Below are positions 1 through 8,874 of a stretch of DNA of 43,959 bases, piece after piece. The notes below the pieces were generated by a model that saw only the letters and a program-made list of their open reading frames with translations, searched no databases and had not been told where the DNA came from. Positions within the stretch are counted from its first letter, which is position 1. Every line of letters begins with the position of its first letter. Location of the stretch: contig NZ_DS981452.1 in NCBI RefSeq assembly GCF_000154845.1, positions 10,516-54,474 on the forward strand. Direction: 5' to 3'. Made by a program: the position numbers and the translations under genes. The stretch comes from Phocaeicola coprocola DSM 17136 (GTDB taxonomy: Bacteria > Bacteroidota > Bacteroidia > Bacteroidales > Bacteroidaceae).

Positions 1-1340
1 ATCCAATTCAAGGCGAATTCATCCGTCTCCTCCTATGCGGTGTACTTCTCGGCGGTTCTTTCGGTGAGGATGTCACCCGCCCCACTTAATGAGTCATCTT
101 CCCTCACCCCACACTCCGCACCTGTAGCGCGACACATTCCTTAGGGCATAAACGAACTGACCCGGGAAACATCTCATACACGTCTGATGCCGGAAAGTCC
201 TATGATTTCAATACGGCAGACACACTCAACACATTGCTCCTGAATTGCCTGTTGTCCACAGGGCAGTTGAAAGAGGGCGGGGAGTATGACGTTGACTTTG
301 ACCACCAGTTCATTGAGGCGGAGAAGTACGATGCAAAGCCCACGTACAAGAAATTTCTTGGTTACAGGTCCGGTGTGGCCGTTATCGGCGACATGATTGT
401 CGGCATAGAGAACAGCGACGGCAACACCAATGTACGCTTTCACCAGAAGGACACGCTAAAGAGGATTTTGGAGAGACTTGAAGAGAAGAAGCTGACAGTC
501 AAACGCTTCAGGGCCGACTGCGGCTCATGCTCTGAAGACATTGTGGATGAGGTCAGGAAGCATTGCAGGACATTCTACATACGCGCCAACCGCTGCTGCT
601 CGCTCTATGATGACATCTTCGCGCTCAGAGGGTGGAAGAAGGAAGAGATAAACGGCATCGTGTTTGAGTTGAACTCCATTCTCGTTGAGAAGTGGAAGGG
701 CAAACCGTATCGCCTGGTAATCCAGAGACAGAGACGCATGGGCAGTGGACCGGACCTGTGGGAGGGGGAATATACATACCGCTGCATCCTGACCAACGAT
801 TACGAATCATCCATGAGGGACATCGTGGAGTTCTATAACATGCGCGGTGGCAAGGAACGCGTCTTTGATGACATGAACAATGGGTTTGGATGGGACAGAC
901 TGCCTAAATCCTTCATGGCGGAAAATACCGTGTTCCTGCTCCTGACGGCACTGATACGCAATTTCTACAAGGCCATCATGCAAAGGATTGAAGTGAAGAA
1001 GTTCGGGCTCAAGGAAACCAGCCGTATCAAGACGTTTGTCTTCAAATTCATTTCAGTACCTGCCAAGTGGATTAAGACCGCAAGGCAATGTGTGCTGAAT
1101 ATCTACACCGACAACCATGCATATGCAGAAGCCTTCAAAACTTCTTCCGGATGATTTACATCACTTGATGGCCACTGATTGCGTATTGCCTCAAGTCGCT
1201 TTATGGGGTAAGGGGATGGTATGCGCATTGAAACGGACGCGAGGACTTAATGGTTATCTTACGAATCAAAAGTCCATTTCTCTTTATGTAGGTAGCACTT
1301 CGGGAATGGAGTTGCGGATTTAAGGAAGAATAAATAGAAC
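1..1340 (+). mobile_element. IS1380-family insertion sequence, decayed, left end outside window
   Basis: The element is recognised from the transposase remnant that fills most of it. The left end lies before base 1. The right end is not resolved and is placed by eye after the last IS-like sequence near 1320-1340. About 100 bases of noncoding sequence without recognisable genes separate it from the lipoprotein gene at 1432. Confidence 0.6.
3..1154 (+). pseudogene. IS1380-family transposase, N-terminal part broken by stops and frameshifts
   Basis: The open part starts at a TTG at 234 and runs 306 residues to 1154. It carries the usual IS1380-type DDE core: the first acidic segment DVDFDH, a second aspartate in FRADCGS, and the late YNMRGGKERVFDDMNNGF segment that supplies the glutamate. 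Upstream, recognisable transposase sequence (the GVLLGGSFGEDV segment) continues in the same frame from base 3. It then hits TAA TGA at 87-92, and the segment 83-160 only makes sense by switching frames. The N-terminal region is therefore frameshifted and the copy is probably inactive. The left part of the gene is outside the window. Confidence 0.75.
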
Positions 1341-1431
1341 AGCCTCCGGCGGTGAATAAGTTGCCAAGGTGTAATTAACAACAGACTTTTGGAGAAATAT
1401 ATGTGAAGACAAAACTATAAATCCAACCAAT

Positions 1432-2268
1432 ATGAACAAACATCCATTCATACCCGCTTCGGCAGTCGTTGCTCTATGCTTCGGACTGTTTTGCCTGTCC
1501 GCACTCAGCTCGTGTACAGGGTGTAGCTACAACCACGAAAAGGCGATGGGAAGCATAGATAACATTTTGGGCAAAGTAGATACACTGATGAAAAAAACAG
1601 ACAGGTTTTTGGAAGAACATCTGCCGGAAGAACCGCCTATAGACTACGAAAAAGAGGGGGTGAATAGGAAGCACCTGTTTGTATTTACAGATACGACAAT
1701 GACCTACAACGGCAAGCCGTTCATGCCGGGAATGTCAATAGGAGAACTGTGTGAGATATTCGGAAATTATGAGCGTCTTGCGGAACCCGGAATATTTATA
1801 TGGGATTCTATGGGAATCATTATGGTATCAGACGATGAAAGCGGAAAAGACAGTGCCCCTGTAAGTAGAATAATGATTAACTGGAATATAGAGTTAAGCG
1901 GGTTTATAACCGATGAAGACCTAAAATGGCTAAAGAACCGCTGCCCACGTCAGTATTTTACGGGTAAAATGATTGTCGGTGGAGCGGTTTTGGGCAGAGG
2001 TATGCACATGGATGATTTTCTGAAAAAAACAAATCTGAAATTTGATAACGATCCGTTCCCTCTGCTTTACTATTGTCATCTGCATGACTGGGACTACACC
2101 AAAGCGCCTATACACCGCAGAGAAAAATATTATACCTATAGAATCAGGAAGTCTGAAGACGGTAATGATATTGAAAACTTTGATATTGCCATTAACTCAC
2201 GAGGTTTCGGTGACCCACCGTACGAAGGTCCTGAATATGAAAAGTACATAAATGTAGAAAACCAATAA
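1432..2268 (+). CDS. hypothetical lipoprotein, first gene of an unknown four-gene cluster
   Basis: 278 residues. Residues 1-29 form a lipoprotein signal ending in LSALSSC, so the mature protein should be lipid-anchored. A short heptad-like stretch (about 38-60, NILGKVDTLMKKTDRFLEEH) may be a coiled coil linker. The rest (about 70-278) is a soluble domain rich in aromatic and acidic residues, with no catalytic motif I recognise. The domain opens with FVFTDTTMTYNGKPFMPGMS and looks like a small beta-rich fold that recurs in Bacteroidales accessory regions; that resemblance is from memory and unverified. It is followed after 10 bases by the secreted protein at 2279 and is probably co-transcribed with it. 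Function unknown; an immunity-like or envelope role is possible. Confidence 0.7.
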   Translation: MNKHPFIPASAVVALCFGLFCLSALSSCTGCSYNHEKAMGSIDNILGKVDTLMKKTDRFLEEHLPEEPPIDYEKEGVNRKHLFVFTDTTMTYNGKPFMPGMSIGELCEIFGNYERLAEPGIFIWDSMGIIMVSDDESGKDSAPVSRIMINWNIELSGFITDEDLKWLKNRCPRQYFTGKMIVGGAVLGRGMHMDDFLKKTNLKFDNDPFPLLYYCHLHDWDYTKAPIHRREKYYTYRIRKSEDGNDIENFDIAINSRGFGDPPYEGPEYEKYINVENQ

Positions 2269-2278
2269 TACACATAAT

Positions 2279-3250
2279 ATGAAATCAATGATTCTTGCCC
2301 TGCTCGTTGCAATGTTAGGTTTCAACGGCTATGCACAAGTAAAAACAGAAAAAGAGATGAAACAGGAAATAAAGAAAATGGAAGAACTGATACAGGAGTA
2401 TTTAGGAATGGTGAAGACATACCCGGAGAAACCTGCCTACTATCTGCAGGTAAACAAGACAGGATGCAGACTGCTTGTCAGGGTAAATGACATTCCGGTG
2501 GGGCATCATTTTGTCAAAAATGAAGGTCAGTCTATGCTATATCCTATCAATGATTTGCTATTAGGAAGCGGTAAACATACCGTAAGTATACAGGTTTATC
2601 CTCGAACGGGAGAAACAGAAATTACTAAAGATGCCGGTGTAAATATTAAGGTGGTGCATTATAAAGAAAAACTGGTTGGTATTCCTGAAACATTGGTGGA
2701 ATTAGACACTCCGACAGATATTGGGTTGAAAAAAATCCCGTTCTACACTGATTCCATAAGTTTCAATGCTACACTCCCCTTTAACCATAAAAGAATACTT
2801 GCAGAAGCAACAGATTTGCGGACAATACCCAATTTGGAAGAGAAGGTTCTTGCCCATTACAATAGGGTGCGTCAAATGATGATTGATGGAAATTGTTATG
2901 AATATCGTAAAATGCGCCTTGCCAGTACATGGGTTTTGACTGAAATGAATTATTTGGGAAAAGAGGCTTTGGAGAAAACATATATTGATTCAGACGATTT
3001 ATTCCGTTTTTTATGCAATCCTATAGATTGGATTGCAGAACCAATACAAAACTATGAGATGGTCGTTTGTGGAAATGGAAAGTTAGTTTATCTAAGAAGA
3101 AAACTTGAACTCGACGATGTTTTGCAAGCTAGTTTCTATGACACTGAGGAGGAGAAAAGACTATCACCTGAAGAGCGTACTGTTACAGCATATCAGTTCA
3201 TCCTCCTTTATATGCTAAAAGGCAGTGATGAATTAGTGGAGCTGTATTAG
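2279..3250 (+). CDS. hypothetical secreted protein
   Basis: 323 residues. Residues 1-19 are a cleavable signal peptide ending in GYAQ. A charged helical segment follows (about 20-45, KTEKEMKQEIKKMEELIQ), then a beta-rich domain (about 55-130) with a pattern like an immunoglobulin-type sandwich, then an alpha-helical C-terminal half. No enzyme motif is visible. It lies 10 bases after the lipoprotein gene and 42 bases before the membrane protein at 3293, all in one direction, which suggests an operon. I do not recognise the family. The likely location is the periplasm or the outer face of the envelope. Confidence 0.65.
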   Translation: MKSMILALLVAMLGFNGYAQVKTEKEMKQEIKKMEELIQEYLGMVKTYPEKPAYYLQVNKTGCRLLVRVNDIPVGHHFVKNEGQSMLYPINDLLLGSGKHTVSIQVYPRTGETEITKDAGVNIKVVHYKEKLVGIPETLVELDTPTDIGLKKIPFYTDSISFNATLPFNHKRILAEATDLRTIPNLEEKVLAHYNRVRQMMIDGNCYEYRKMRLASTWVLTEMNYLGKEALEKTYIDSDDLFRFLCNPIDWIAEPIQNYEMVVCGNGKLVYLRRKLELDDVLQASFYDTEEEKRLSPEERTVTAYQFILLYMLKGSDELVELY

Positions 3251-3292
3251 CGAAATAATTTTGAAAATAAGAATCACTAAATATCAAGTATT

Positions 3293-4309
3293 ATGAATAT
3301 GAAATATTTTAAGAAGTTTTGCATATATTTTATTGCAATTTTTACCATTGCTGTGGTATGCGGCTTTACGGGACTTGTCATCAAGGAAGTGGACAATGGC
3401 ACATTTTATGATCTGGACACAATAGAAGCACTTGGCTTTTGTGTACAGTTGGGACTGACTGCATTTACATCTCTGATTCCATACAGTCTGAGTGTTGCAA
3501 CCTTCCTGGTCTTCTGGGCTATGGACAGAGAAAAGTGGACTGGCTTTTTCCGTACATTGGCAATCGGGCTGGTTCTTGTCCTGCCTTTGTCGGCAATGAC
3601 CTATTATTATGACTGGTTTGTGCGTCCGCAGATGATGGTCGTATCCGTCGGAAAAATAGTTGAAATGAAGCAGACCTATCCCAACTCTTTGGCAGACAAG
3701 TACGGTATAAGCATGGAGCAGATATTGAACAAAAAGCCTATGTCTATGTCCAAGACAAAGCTGACAGCCCAGATAGATTCTCTTGAAACATCTTTTCAGG
3801 CTGATATTGACACGTGCGGACTACTGCTCTCCATACTACCGGACACTCTGGCATCGAAAGCCTATGACTGCTATCGGTTGAAAAGAATAGGAGTTGTGTA
3901 TCAATACGCCGTTCATCCTGCTGCCAGCGAAGACAGTCTGATGTACATAGCACATACAGAATTGTACCAGCACGCATTCGGTGCATGGGAAACATCAAAC
4001 GAGCTGCAACGTCATAAACAAGAATATTTTGGAAGGACTCTCAATACCGGGTGTATATATATCGCTTATATCCTGTTTGCCTTCTTGGGCTATCTGCTCC
4101 GCTACAAACCGATAAAGAAAATATTGGCTGTCTTTGCGATACTGATTGTAGCCGCATGTATTTATCATGAAATAAATTCTCTTGTTCAGGGATATGCAAA
4201 GAAACTCAATACAGAATCCCATCAAATTGTGGACGACACCTATAAAGAGATAGATGGGATAAGAGAAAGCAAAGAGCAGGAAATGAATGCAGAGACACAA
4301 TTAGAATAA
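3293..4309 (+). CDS. hypothetical membrane protein with LptF/LptG-like topology
   Basis: 338 residues with predicted membrane segments near residues 8-30, 48-75, 83-105, 253-270 and 275-293, and a large extracytoplasmic loop between the third and fourth. The arrangement, and the stretch SLIPYSLSVATFLVFWAMDREK followed by a third helix and the loop after FVRP, recall LptF/LptG (YjgP/YjgQ) permease subunits. The protein is much shorter in its C-terminal half and I see no linked lipopolysaccharide gene. The resemblance may be only topological. The start at 3293 is ATG ATG-like (MNMKYF); the second ATG two codons later is equally possible. Third gene of the unknown cluster. Confidence 0.6.
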   Translation: MNMKYFKKFCIYFIAIFTIAVVCGFTGLVIKEVDNGTFYDLDTIEALGFCVQLGLTAFTSLIPYSLSVATFLVFWAMDREKWTGFFRTLAIGLVLVLPLSAMTYYYDWFVRPQMMVVSVGKIVEMKQTYPNSLADKYGISMEQILNKKPMSMSKTKLTAQIDSLETSFQADIDTCGLLLSILPDTLASKAYDCYRLKRIGVVYQYAVHPAASEDSLMYIAHTELYQHAFGAWETSNELQRHKQEYFGRTLNTGCIYIAYILFAFLGYLLRYKPIKKILAVFAILIVAACIYHEINSLVQGYAKKLNTESHQIVDDTYKEIDGIRESKEQEMNAETQLE

Positions 4310-4337
4310 TTGTCTTAACTACAAAACAGAATGAGAT

Positions 4338-5525
4338 ATGGAACCAAAAACAGACATTAACAGACCCTCTACAATCAGAATAATAGCCGGAATCGTTGTG
4401 TTATTATGCTCATGTCCAATTTCTGGAATATGTTTTTCCGGAATAGAGTATCTTATGGAGCATTACCCTGCCCGGAAATTCCTGTTTTTTGAATATTTAT
4501 GGGGAAAACTATTAATAGTGTTGATATCCGGAACAATTTTTTTTGCACTATTAGGAGTTATAACTATATTCTTATTAATAGCAGTGAGAATATGGAGTGG
4601 GAAAAGAGAAAAAGTAAAACATATCATATATCCTTTCCCTGCCGTATTGACAACTGAAATTGCCGATTTCTACAAGGTTGAAAGGGCTGATGACCAATTT
4701 CTTATTTTCACTACACCTTCTCAAATACGCGGATTTCTGATAGGTATCGGAGCAGCTATTTTATGTACTGGGATATTCTTGTTCTGCAAAGAAATAGACA
4801 ACCCGTACAGTGAAATTTATTTGCCTGTTTCAAGTGCAACATTTATTTTAGCTCCATTTATTCTGCTGGTCAGCCAAGTATTTGCACATAAACGTAGGTT
4901 TGTACTGGACAGGATGAACGGTACTGTAACATTTCCACGCCATTTGTTCTTTCCTCGTTGTACTGTTCCTTTCTCGAAGGTCATTCCGGGATATTCAAAA
5001 GGTACTATGAACCTTGCATTTAGGTTTTGTTTTTTACATCCGCGAACTAAAGCAGCCATACCTGTTCTTGCAGAATATGATTCCGATTGGTGGCCATTCT
5101 ATGTACTCTATATGGACAAGAACCGCCCGCTGCCGCAAGGCGAAGTGTTCGACCCCTACCGCGAGAAGGACTTCCTGCGTAGAAAGGCGGCAGGTTTCCC
5201 AAAACCGATATATCCCAGTATATCCCTTGTAACAGACGCTTATATGGGATATATATACGGTACGGATGAATTTAAGCAAAGACTGACAAAAATGAAGCAC
5301 GGAATAATACATTGTTACACAAGAGTATCATGGTATTGTCAGAAGAATGAAATAGAATATGAAAATCCAAACGATTTAGTATTAATCGGTCTTTGGAAAA
5401 AACAGTTTGTGTTCAAACTCTTCGCTCCGGAAAATGTAGAATACATCGTAATCCCGGACAATACGGTATTGACCGACTGTTTTTTATGCGACAGTGAAAC
5501 GGATGAAGTAAAATATATCAAGTAA
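4338..5525 (+). CDS. hypothetical membrane protein, last gene of the unknown cluster
   Basis: 395 residues. There are four predicted membrane segments in two pairs (about 14-36 and 56-85; 131-151 and 160-181). Between the pairs lies a soluble insert, and after them a C-terminal domain of about 210 residues with many aromatic residues and no recognisable active site. It starts 28 bases after the preceding membrane protein. About 120 bases separate its stop from the IS110 transposase, so the cluster may have been cut short on its right by that element. I do not recognise the family. Confidence 0.6.
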   Translation: MEPKTDINRPSTIRIIAGIVVLLCSCPISGICFSGIEYLMEHYPARKFLFFEYLWGKLLIVLISGTIFFALLGVITIFLLIAVRIWSGKREKVKHIIYPFPAVLTTEIADFYKVERADDQFLIFTTPSQIRGFLIGIGAAILCTGIFLFCKEIDNPYSEIYLPVSSATFILAPFILLVSQVFAHKRRFVLDRMNGTVTFPRHLFFPRCTVPFSKVIPGYSKGTMNLAFRFCFLHPRTKAAIPVLAEYDSDWWPFYVLYMDKNRPLPQGEVFDPYREKDFLRRKAAGFPKPIYPSISLVTDAYMGYIYGTDEFKQRLTKMKHGIIHCYTRVSWYCQKNEIEYENPNDLVLIGLWKKQFVFKLFAPENVEYIVIPDNTVLTDCFLCDSETDEVKYIK

Positions 5526-5610
5526 ACTAAAAATCAACAGAAATGAAACAATGAAATACCCATGAGATAAAAAATCACGCCCAAGAGAATGTAAATAGTC
5601 AAGCTGAAGT

Positions 5611-5618
5611 TACCTTTG
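5611..5618 (+). promoter_or_regulatory. candidate -7 promoter box for the IS110 recombinase
   Basis: TACCTTTG matches the Bacteroidota -7 consensus TAnnTTTG exactly, 29 bases before the ATG. I see no -33 TTTG at 19-21 bases upstream. In some circularising IS elements the promoter is completed only when the right end abuts the left end; whether that applies here is not visible. Confidence 0.45.
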
Positions 5619-5646
5619 TATAGTGTAACCCTAAAATGTATCAGTT

Positions 5647-6902
5647 ATGGCAGAAGTGACATTCCCTCAGTTGATACAGCGCGCTTGCGGTATCGACGTC
5701 CACCTGAAGGTTGTGGTGGCGACAATTGACGGAGCAGGCATCCAACGCGAGACCCGCTCATTCAAAACCTTCACGAGTTCTTTGAATGAATTGAAAGAAT
5801 GGCTATTGTCCAATGGTGTAACGCATGTGGGAATGGAGAGTACCGGTGTTTACTGGAAGCCGGTTTATAAGGTTCTTGAAGATTCCATTCCCAATGTCTG
5901 GATAGTCAATGCCCGTCACATTAAGAATGTTCCGGGTCACAAGACAGACAAGATGGACAGCGAATGGATCTGCAAGCTTCTTCTGGCAGGTCTTCTCAAA
6001 CCGAGCTATATTCCTCCCAAGGAGCAGCGTCAGCTTCGTGACCTGACGCGTTACCGGAACAAGCTTATTCAGCAGATAGCTTCAGAGAAGAACCGTATGA
6101 TGCGTATTCTTGAAGACTGCAACATCAAGCTTTCAAGTGTAGTAAGTAATACAAGCGGTACGACAGCTACTTCTCTTATTGATATGCTTTGTGAAGGCAA
6201 AGTCCTTACTCTTGATGATATAAATTCAGTTTATCACGGTAAACTGTCAGCCAGTCCTGAAGAATTGCTTGAGGCGTGTACCGGTTTTGTTGAAGAGCAT
6301 CACATTTATCTTCTTCAGATGATCCGAAAGGATATAGACCAGACTCAGACTTTGGTTGATGATTTGTCCGAACGTATAAAGAGACTGTTGTCCAAGTACG
6401 AGAATGTCCTTGAACTTCTCAGGGAGATTCCCGGTTTTAGCACCAAGGTTGTAGAGGATCTGGTTTCTGAGATAGGTCTTGACATGTCCCACTTCCCTTC
6501 TGAAAAGCATCTTTCGTCCTGGGCCGGTCTTTCTCCGGGCAACAACGAGAGTGCGGGTAAAAAAAAAGCGCACGAATCACTCACGGAAACAAACAGGTAA
6601 AGGCGGTAATCACAGAAGCCGCATGGGCTGCGACCCGTACAAAGAATACGTTTTTTAGTGAGAGATACCATCGTATAGCTGCCCGCAGAGGAAAGAAACG
6701 TGCCTTGATTGCAGTGGGACATTCTCAGTTGATATCCGTTTATCTGATACTGAGTACAGGGTCCCGTTACCATGAACTTGGAGCACAATATATGCAATCC
6801 AAGATAGAGCAGAAACGCAAGGTATATTTGTCTTCTGAACTTAAAAAGCTTGGATACAATGTCTCACTTACTAAAGTTCCACAAGCTGTAACACTGAACT
6901 AA
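5647..6902 (+). CDS. IS110-family DEDD recombinase, split by a -1 frameshift in an A9 run
   Basis: The first frame (5647-6600, 317 residues) has the RuvC-like DEDD domain with D17 in CGIDVH, E64 in GMESTG and D101/D104 in HKTDKMD. The Transposase_20 domain begins near residue 240 and contains the likely catalytic serine S302 in NNESAGKKK. Directly after it is a run of nine A (6559-6567). Reading on in the same frame ends at 6600 in unrelated sequence. Slipping back one base gives SARITHGNKQVKAVITEAAW and continues to the stop at 6902, the expected C-terminal part, for a total of about 418 residues. The shift could be programmed slippage, a phase-variable tract or a simple mutation. It acts in replication-independent, RNA-guided recombination in studied relatives. 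Confidence 0.8.
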
Positions 6903-7079
6903 TAATATAGACCAAAGGCCGACTTTTACTGGAATTACCATAGCCCGACAATGAAATTGGTCTCAACAGCTAAGCGCCAAAGATTGTGACTTATGTACAC
7001 GTGTATGAAACTTTTAAATTCTTAGCTGTTGCTATTTATTATTGTACAATAGCCGCACTTGTGTTCTCATAAGTGCTAA
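6903..7079 (+). ncRNA. structured noncoding end of the IS110 element, candidate bridge-RNA region
   Basis: No reading frame fills this stretch, but it is dense with pairing. CAACAGCTAAG (6964-6974) pairs perfectly with CTTAGCTGTTG (7021-7031). The loop between them contains the palindrome TACACGTGTA (6996-7005). Further on are the palindrome ATTGTACAAT (7041-7050) and a nine-pair hairpin at 7055-7063/7068-7076 with loop TTCT. IS110-family elements express a bridge RNA from their long noncoding end, so this is the natural place for one. Transcript ends and guide loops cannot be assigned from one copy. Confidence 0.35.
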
Positions 7080-7169
7080 TCTTTCTTTTATCCAAAACCT
7101 CGGATTTATATCAATTTTAGTATAAACCTGTCCTACTTTGTGTGTAGGACGCTTAATATTTACGTATGA
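7080..7169 (+). pseudogene. C-terminal remnant of a SusC-type TonB-dependent transporter
   Basis: The frame open from 7080 reads FFYPKPRIYINFSINLSYF and continues to a TGA that overlaps the SusD start (GTATGA at 7164-7169). The PxPRxYxxxxNLxF pattern is that of the last beta-strand of SusC proteins; the intact SusC in this window ends PIPKSFTFSLNLNF. SusD genes nearly always follow a SusC gene, and none is present here. I infer that everything of this SusC except about its last 20-30 codons was removed by the IS110 insertion or a linked deletion. The remnant is short, so chance cannot be excluded. Confidence 0.5.
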
Positions 7170-8848
7170 AAAACTATAAATCATATTTTACCCTGATATT
7201 GGCGGCATTCATCATATTCTTTACAGCATGTAGCGATGAGTATATGGAGAATATGAATACAGATCCGTCGAAAGCCTCAACTATCGATCCGAATGCACAG
7301 CTTACCACAGCCCAGCTACAGACTTACGGTGATCTAGGAATGGTAGAAATTTACAGAAACTACCTGTATGCATTCAACCAACAACTTATGGGATGTTGGA
7401 ATACAACAAACTATGGAGGCAGACATACTGTCGACAATAATGAAATGGGACGTGTCTGGACAACATTCTATACCACAGCTATCAAAAATCTGACAGATGC
7501 TCAATATCGTACAGCCGATAATGCTGAAAAAGTAAATATCAATTCGGCAGTACGTATCTACAGAGTATACCTTATGTCGGTCATTACAGATATTCATGGA
7601 GATGTACCTTGCAGTGAAGCAGGCAAAGGCTTTCTGGAAGAGAAATTCAACCCACGTTACGATACACAGGAAGAAATCTACAACGATTTCTTCACAGAAC
7701 TCAAAACTGCCGGCAACAACATGGATGTCAGCAAAGACAAAATTACAGGTGATGTTATTTTCAACGGCGACGTAAGCAAATGGAAAAAACTTGCCAATTC
7801 ATTGAGAATGAGATTTGCCATGCGTATCTCCAATGTCGCTCCTCAAAAAGCTCAGGAAGAGTTTGAGGCAGCCCTGCAAGACGAAGGCGGCATCTTCCAA
7901 AGCAATGATGACAATGCACTTATCCAATACATGGAAAAATCATTCAGTTTCGGACAAGAAGCCTATACAGACTACCGTGGAAATGCCTTGTCACAACTGT
8001 TGTTCGGTAACGATCCGGCCAATAACCCAAGCTATCTATGTTCTACTCTCTTCAATCAGTTGTATAACACAGGTGATCCTCGTACGTTTATGATCGGACG
8101 CTGCTATTACGATGGCCTGATGAGTTCTACCAGCCCCGATAACCGCATCGATCTGACAAACGAAATGCTGGAAAAAGGTATCGCTTTCCAGCCATGCGAA
8201 CCGGGAGCATTCAGCTATGATCCGTGGCCTAGTGGATATGACAGCGATATTTTGAAGGAGCTTGCAGAAACCAATCCTTCCATAAGCACAACAGTAGCTC
8301 GTGAAACAGAACCTAAACTGGCTAACAACTTTCTGAAAAGTACAAACCCCGGCGTAGTCATGACATACGCAGAAGTTGAATTTCTATTGGCCGAAGCTTC
8401 TCTCAAAGGATGGAATACAGGAAGTAAGTCTATAGACGAACTGTACAGAACAGGAGTACGTGCAGCTATCGATTTCCTGACAGAAAGCTATGGATGCGAC
8501 CAGGTTTCGGATGAAACATTCGAAGAATATATAAATCAAAACGGAATCGGACATACTGACGAACAGAAAAAAGAAGCCATCAATACACAGGCCTGGATTC
8601 TCCACTTCACCAATCCGGCTGAATGTTGGGCAAACATACGCCGTTCTGGTTATCCGAAATTGAAATCACCTGCTGAATACGGTTTCGGACAATATCTGAC
8701 CGGCGGTACTGAAATTCCGGTGCGCCTTTGCTACCCGGTTCTGGAATCATCTTACAATAAAGTAAGTTACGAAGAAGCTCTAAACCGCATGGGAGGAACA
8801 GACAACTGGTACACTCCGGTATGGTGGGACAAAGATGCAACAAAATAA
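7166..8848 (+). CDS. SusD/RagB-like outer-membrane glycan-binding lipoprotein (SusD-like_2 type)
   Basis: 560 residues. The lipoprotein signal ends FFTAC (cysteine 22), giving a cell-surface lipid anchor. The mature start SDEYMENMNTDPSKAS is typical of SusD homologues of the SusD-like_2 type, with helical TPR-like segments over the first half and a long C-terminal part. It should form the lid of a SusC transporter and bind the target glycan. The ATG overlaps the end of the SusC remnant, showing the original translational coupling. It is followed after 26 bases by the surface glycan-binding protein. With the partner SusC lost it may be non-functional for uptake, unless another SusC complements it. 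Confidence 0.85.
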   Translation: MKNYKSYFTLILAAFIIFFTACSDEYMENMNTDPSKASTIDPNAQLTTAQLQTYGDLGMVEIYRNYLYAFNQQLMGCWNTTNYGGRHTVDNNEMGRVWTTFYTTAIKNLTDAQYRTADNAEKVNINSAVRIYRVYLMSVITDIHGDVPCSEAGKGFLEEKFNPRYDTQEEIYNDFFTELKTAGNNMDVSKDKITGDVIFNGDVSKWKKLANSLRMRFAMRISNVAPQKAQEEFEAALQDEGGIFQSNDDNALIQYMEKSFSFGQEAYTDYRGNALSQLLFGNDPANNPSYLCSTLFNQLYNTGDPRTFMIGRCYYDGLMSSTSPDNRIDLTNEMLEKGIAFQPCEPGAFSYDPWPSGYDSDILKELAETNPSISTTVARETEPKLANNFLKSTNPGVVMTYAEVEFLLAEASLKGWNTGSKSIDELYRTGVRAAIDFLTESYGCDQVSDETFEEYINQNGIGHTDEQKKEAINTQAWILHFTNPAECWANIRRSGYPKLKSPAEYGFGQYLTGGTEIPVRLCYPVLESSYNKVSYEEALNRMGGTDNWYTPVWWDKDATK

Positions 8849-8874
8849 CAATCATTTTTTAATTAGATTCAGAT

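Larger units (their letters stand above)
5540..7079 (+). mobile_element. IS110-family insertion sequence (boundaries approximate)
   Basis: The element contains a DEDD/Transposase_20 recombinase at 5647-6902. Upstream noncoding sequence is short (about 120 bases at most), while the downstream noncoding end is longer (about 177 bases to 7079) and strongly structured. That arrangement resembles the IS1111-type subgroup, which carries its noncoding RNA region after the gene. The right boundary is set at 7079 because SusC-like coding sequence resumes at 7080. The left boundary is not visible: IS110 elements lack ordinary terminal inverted repeats and target duplications. Confidence 0.55.
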
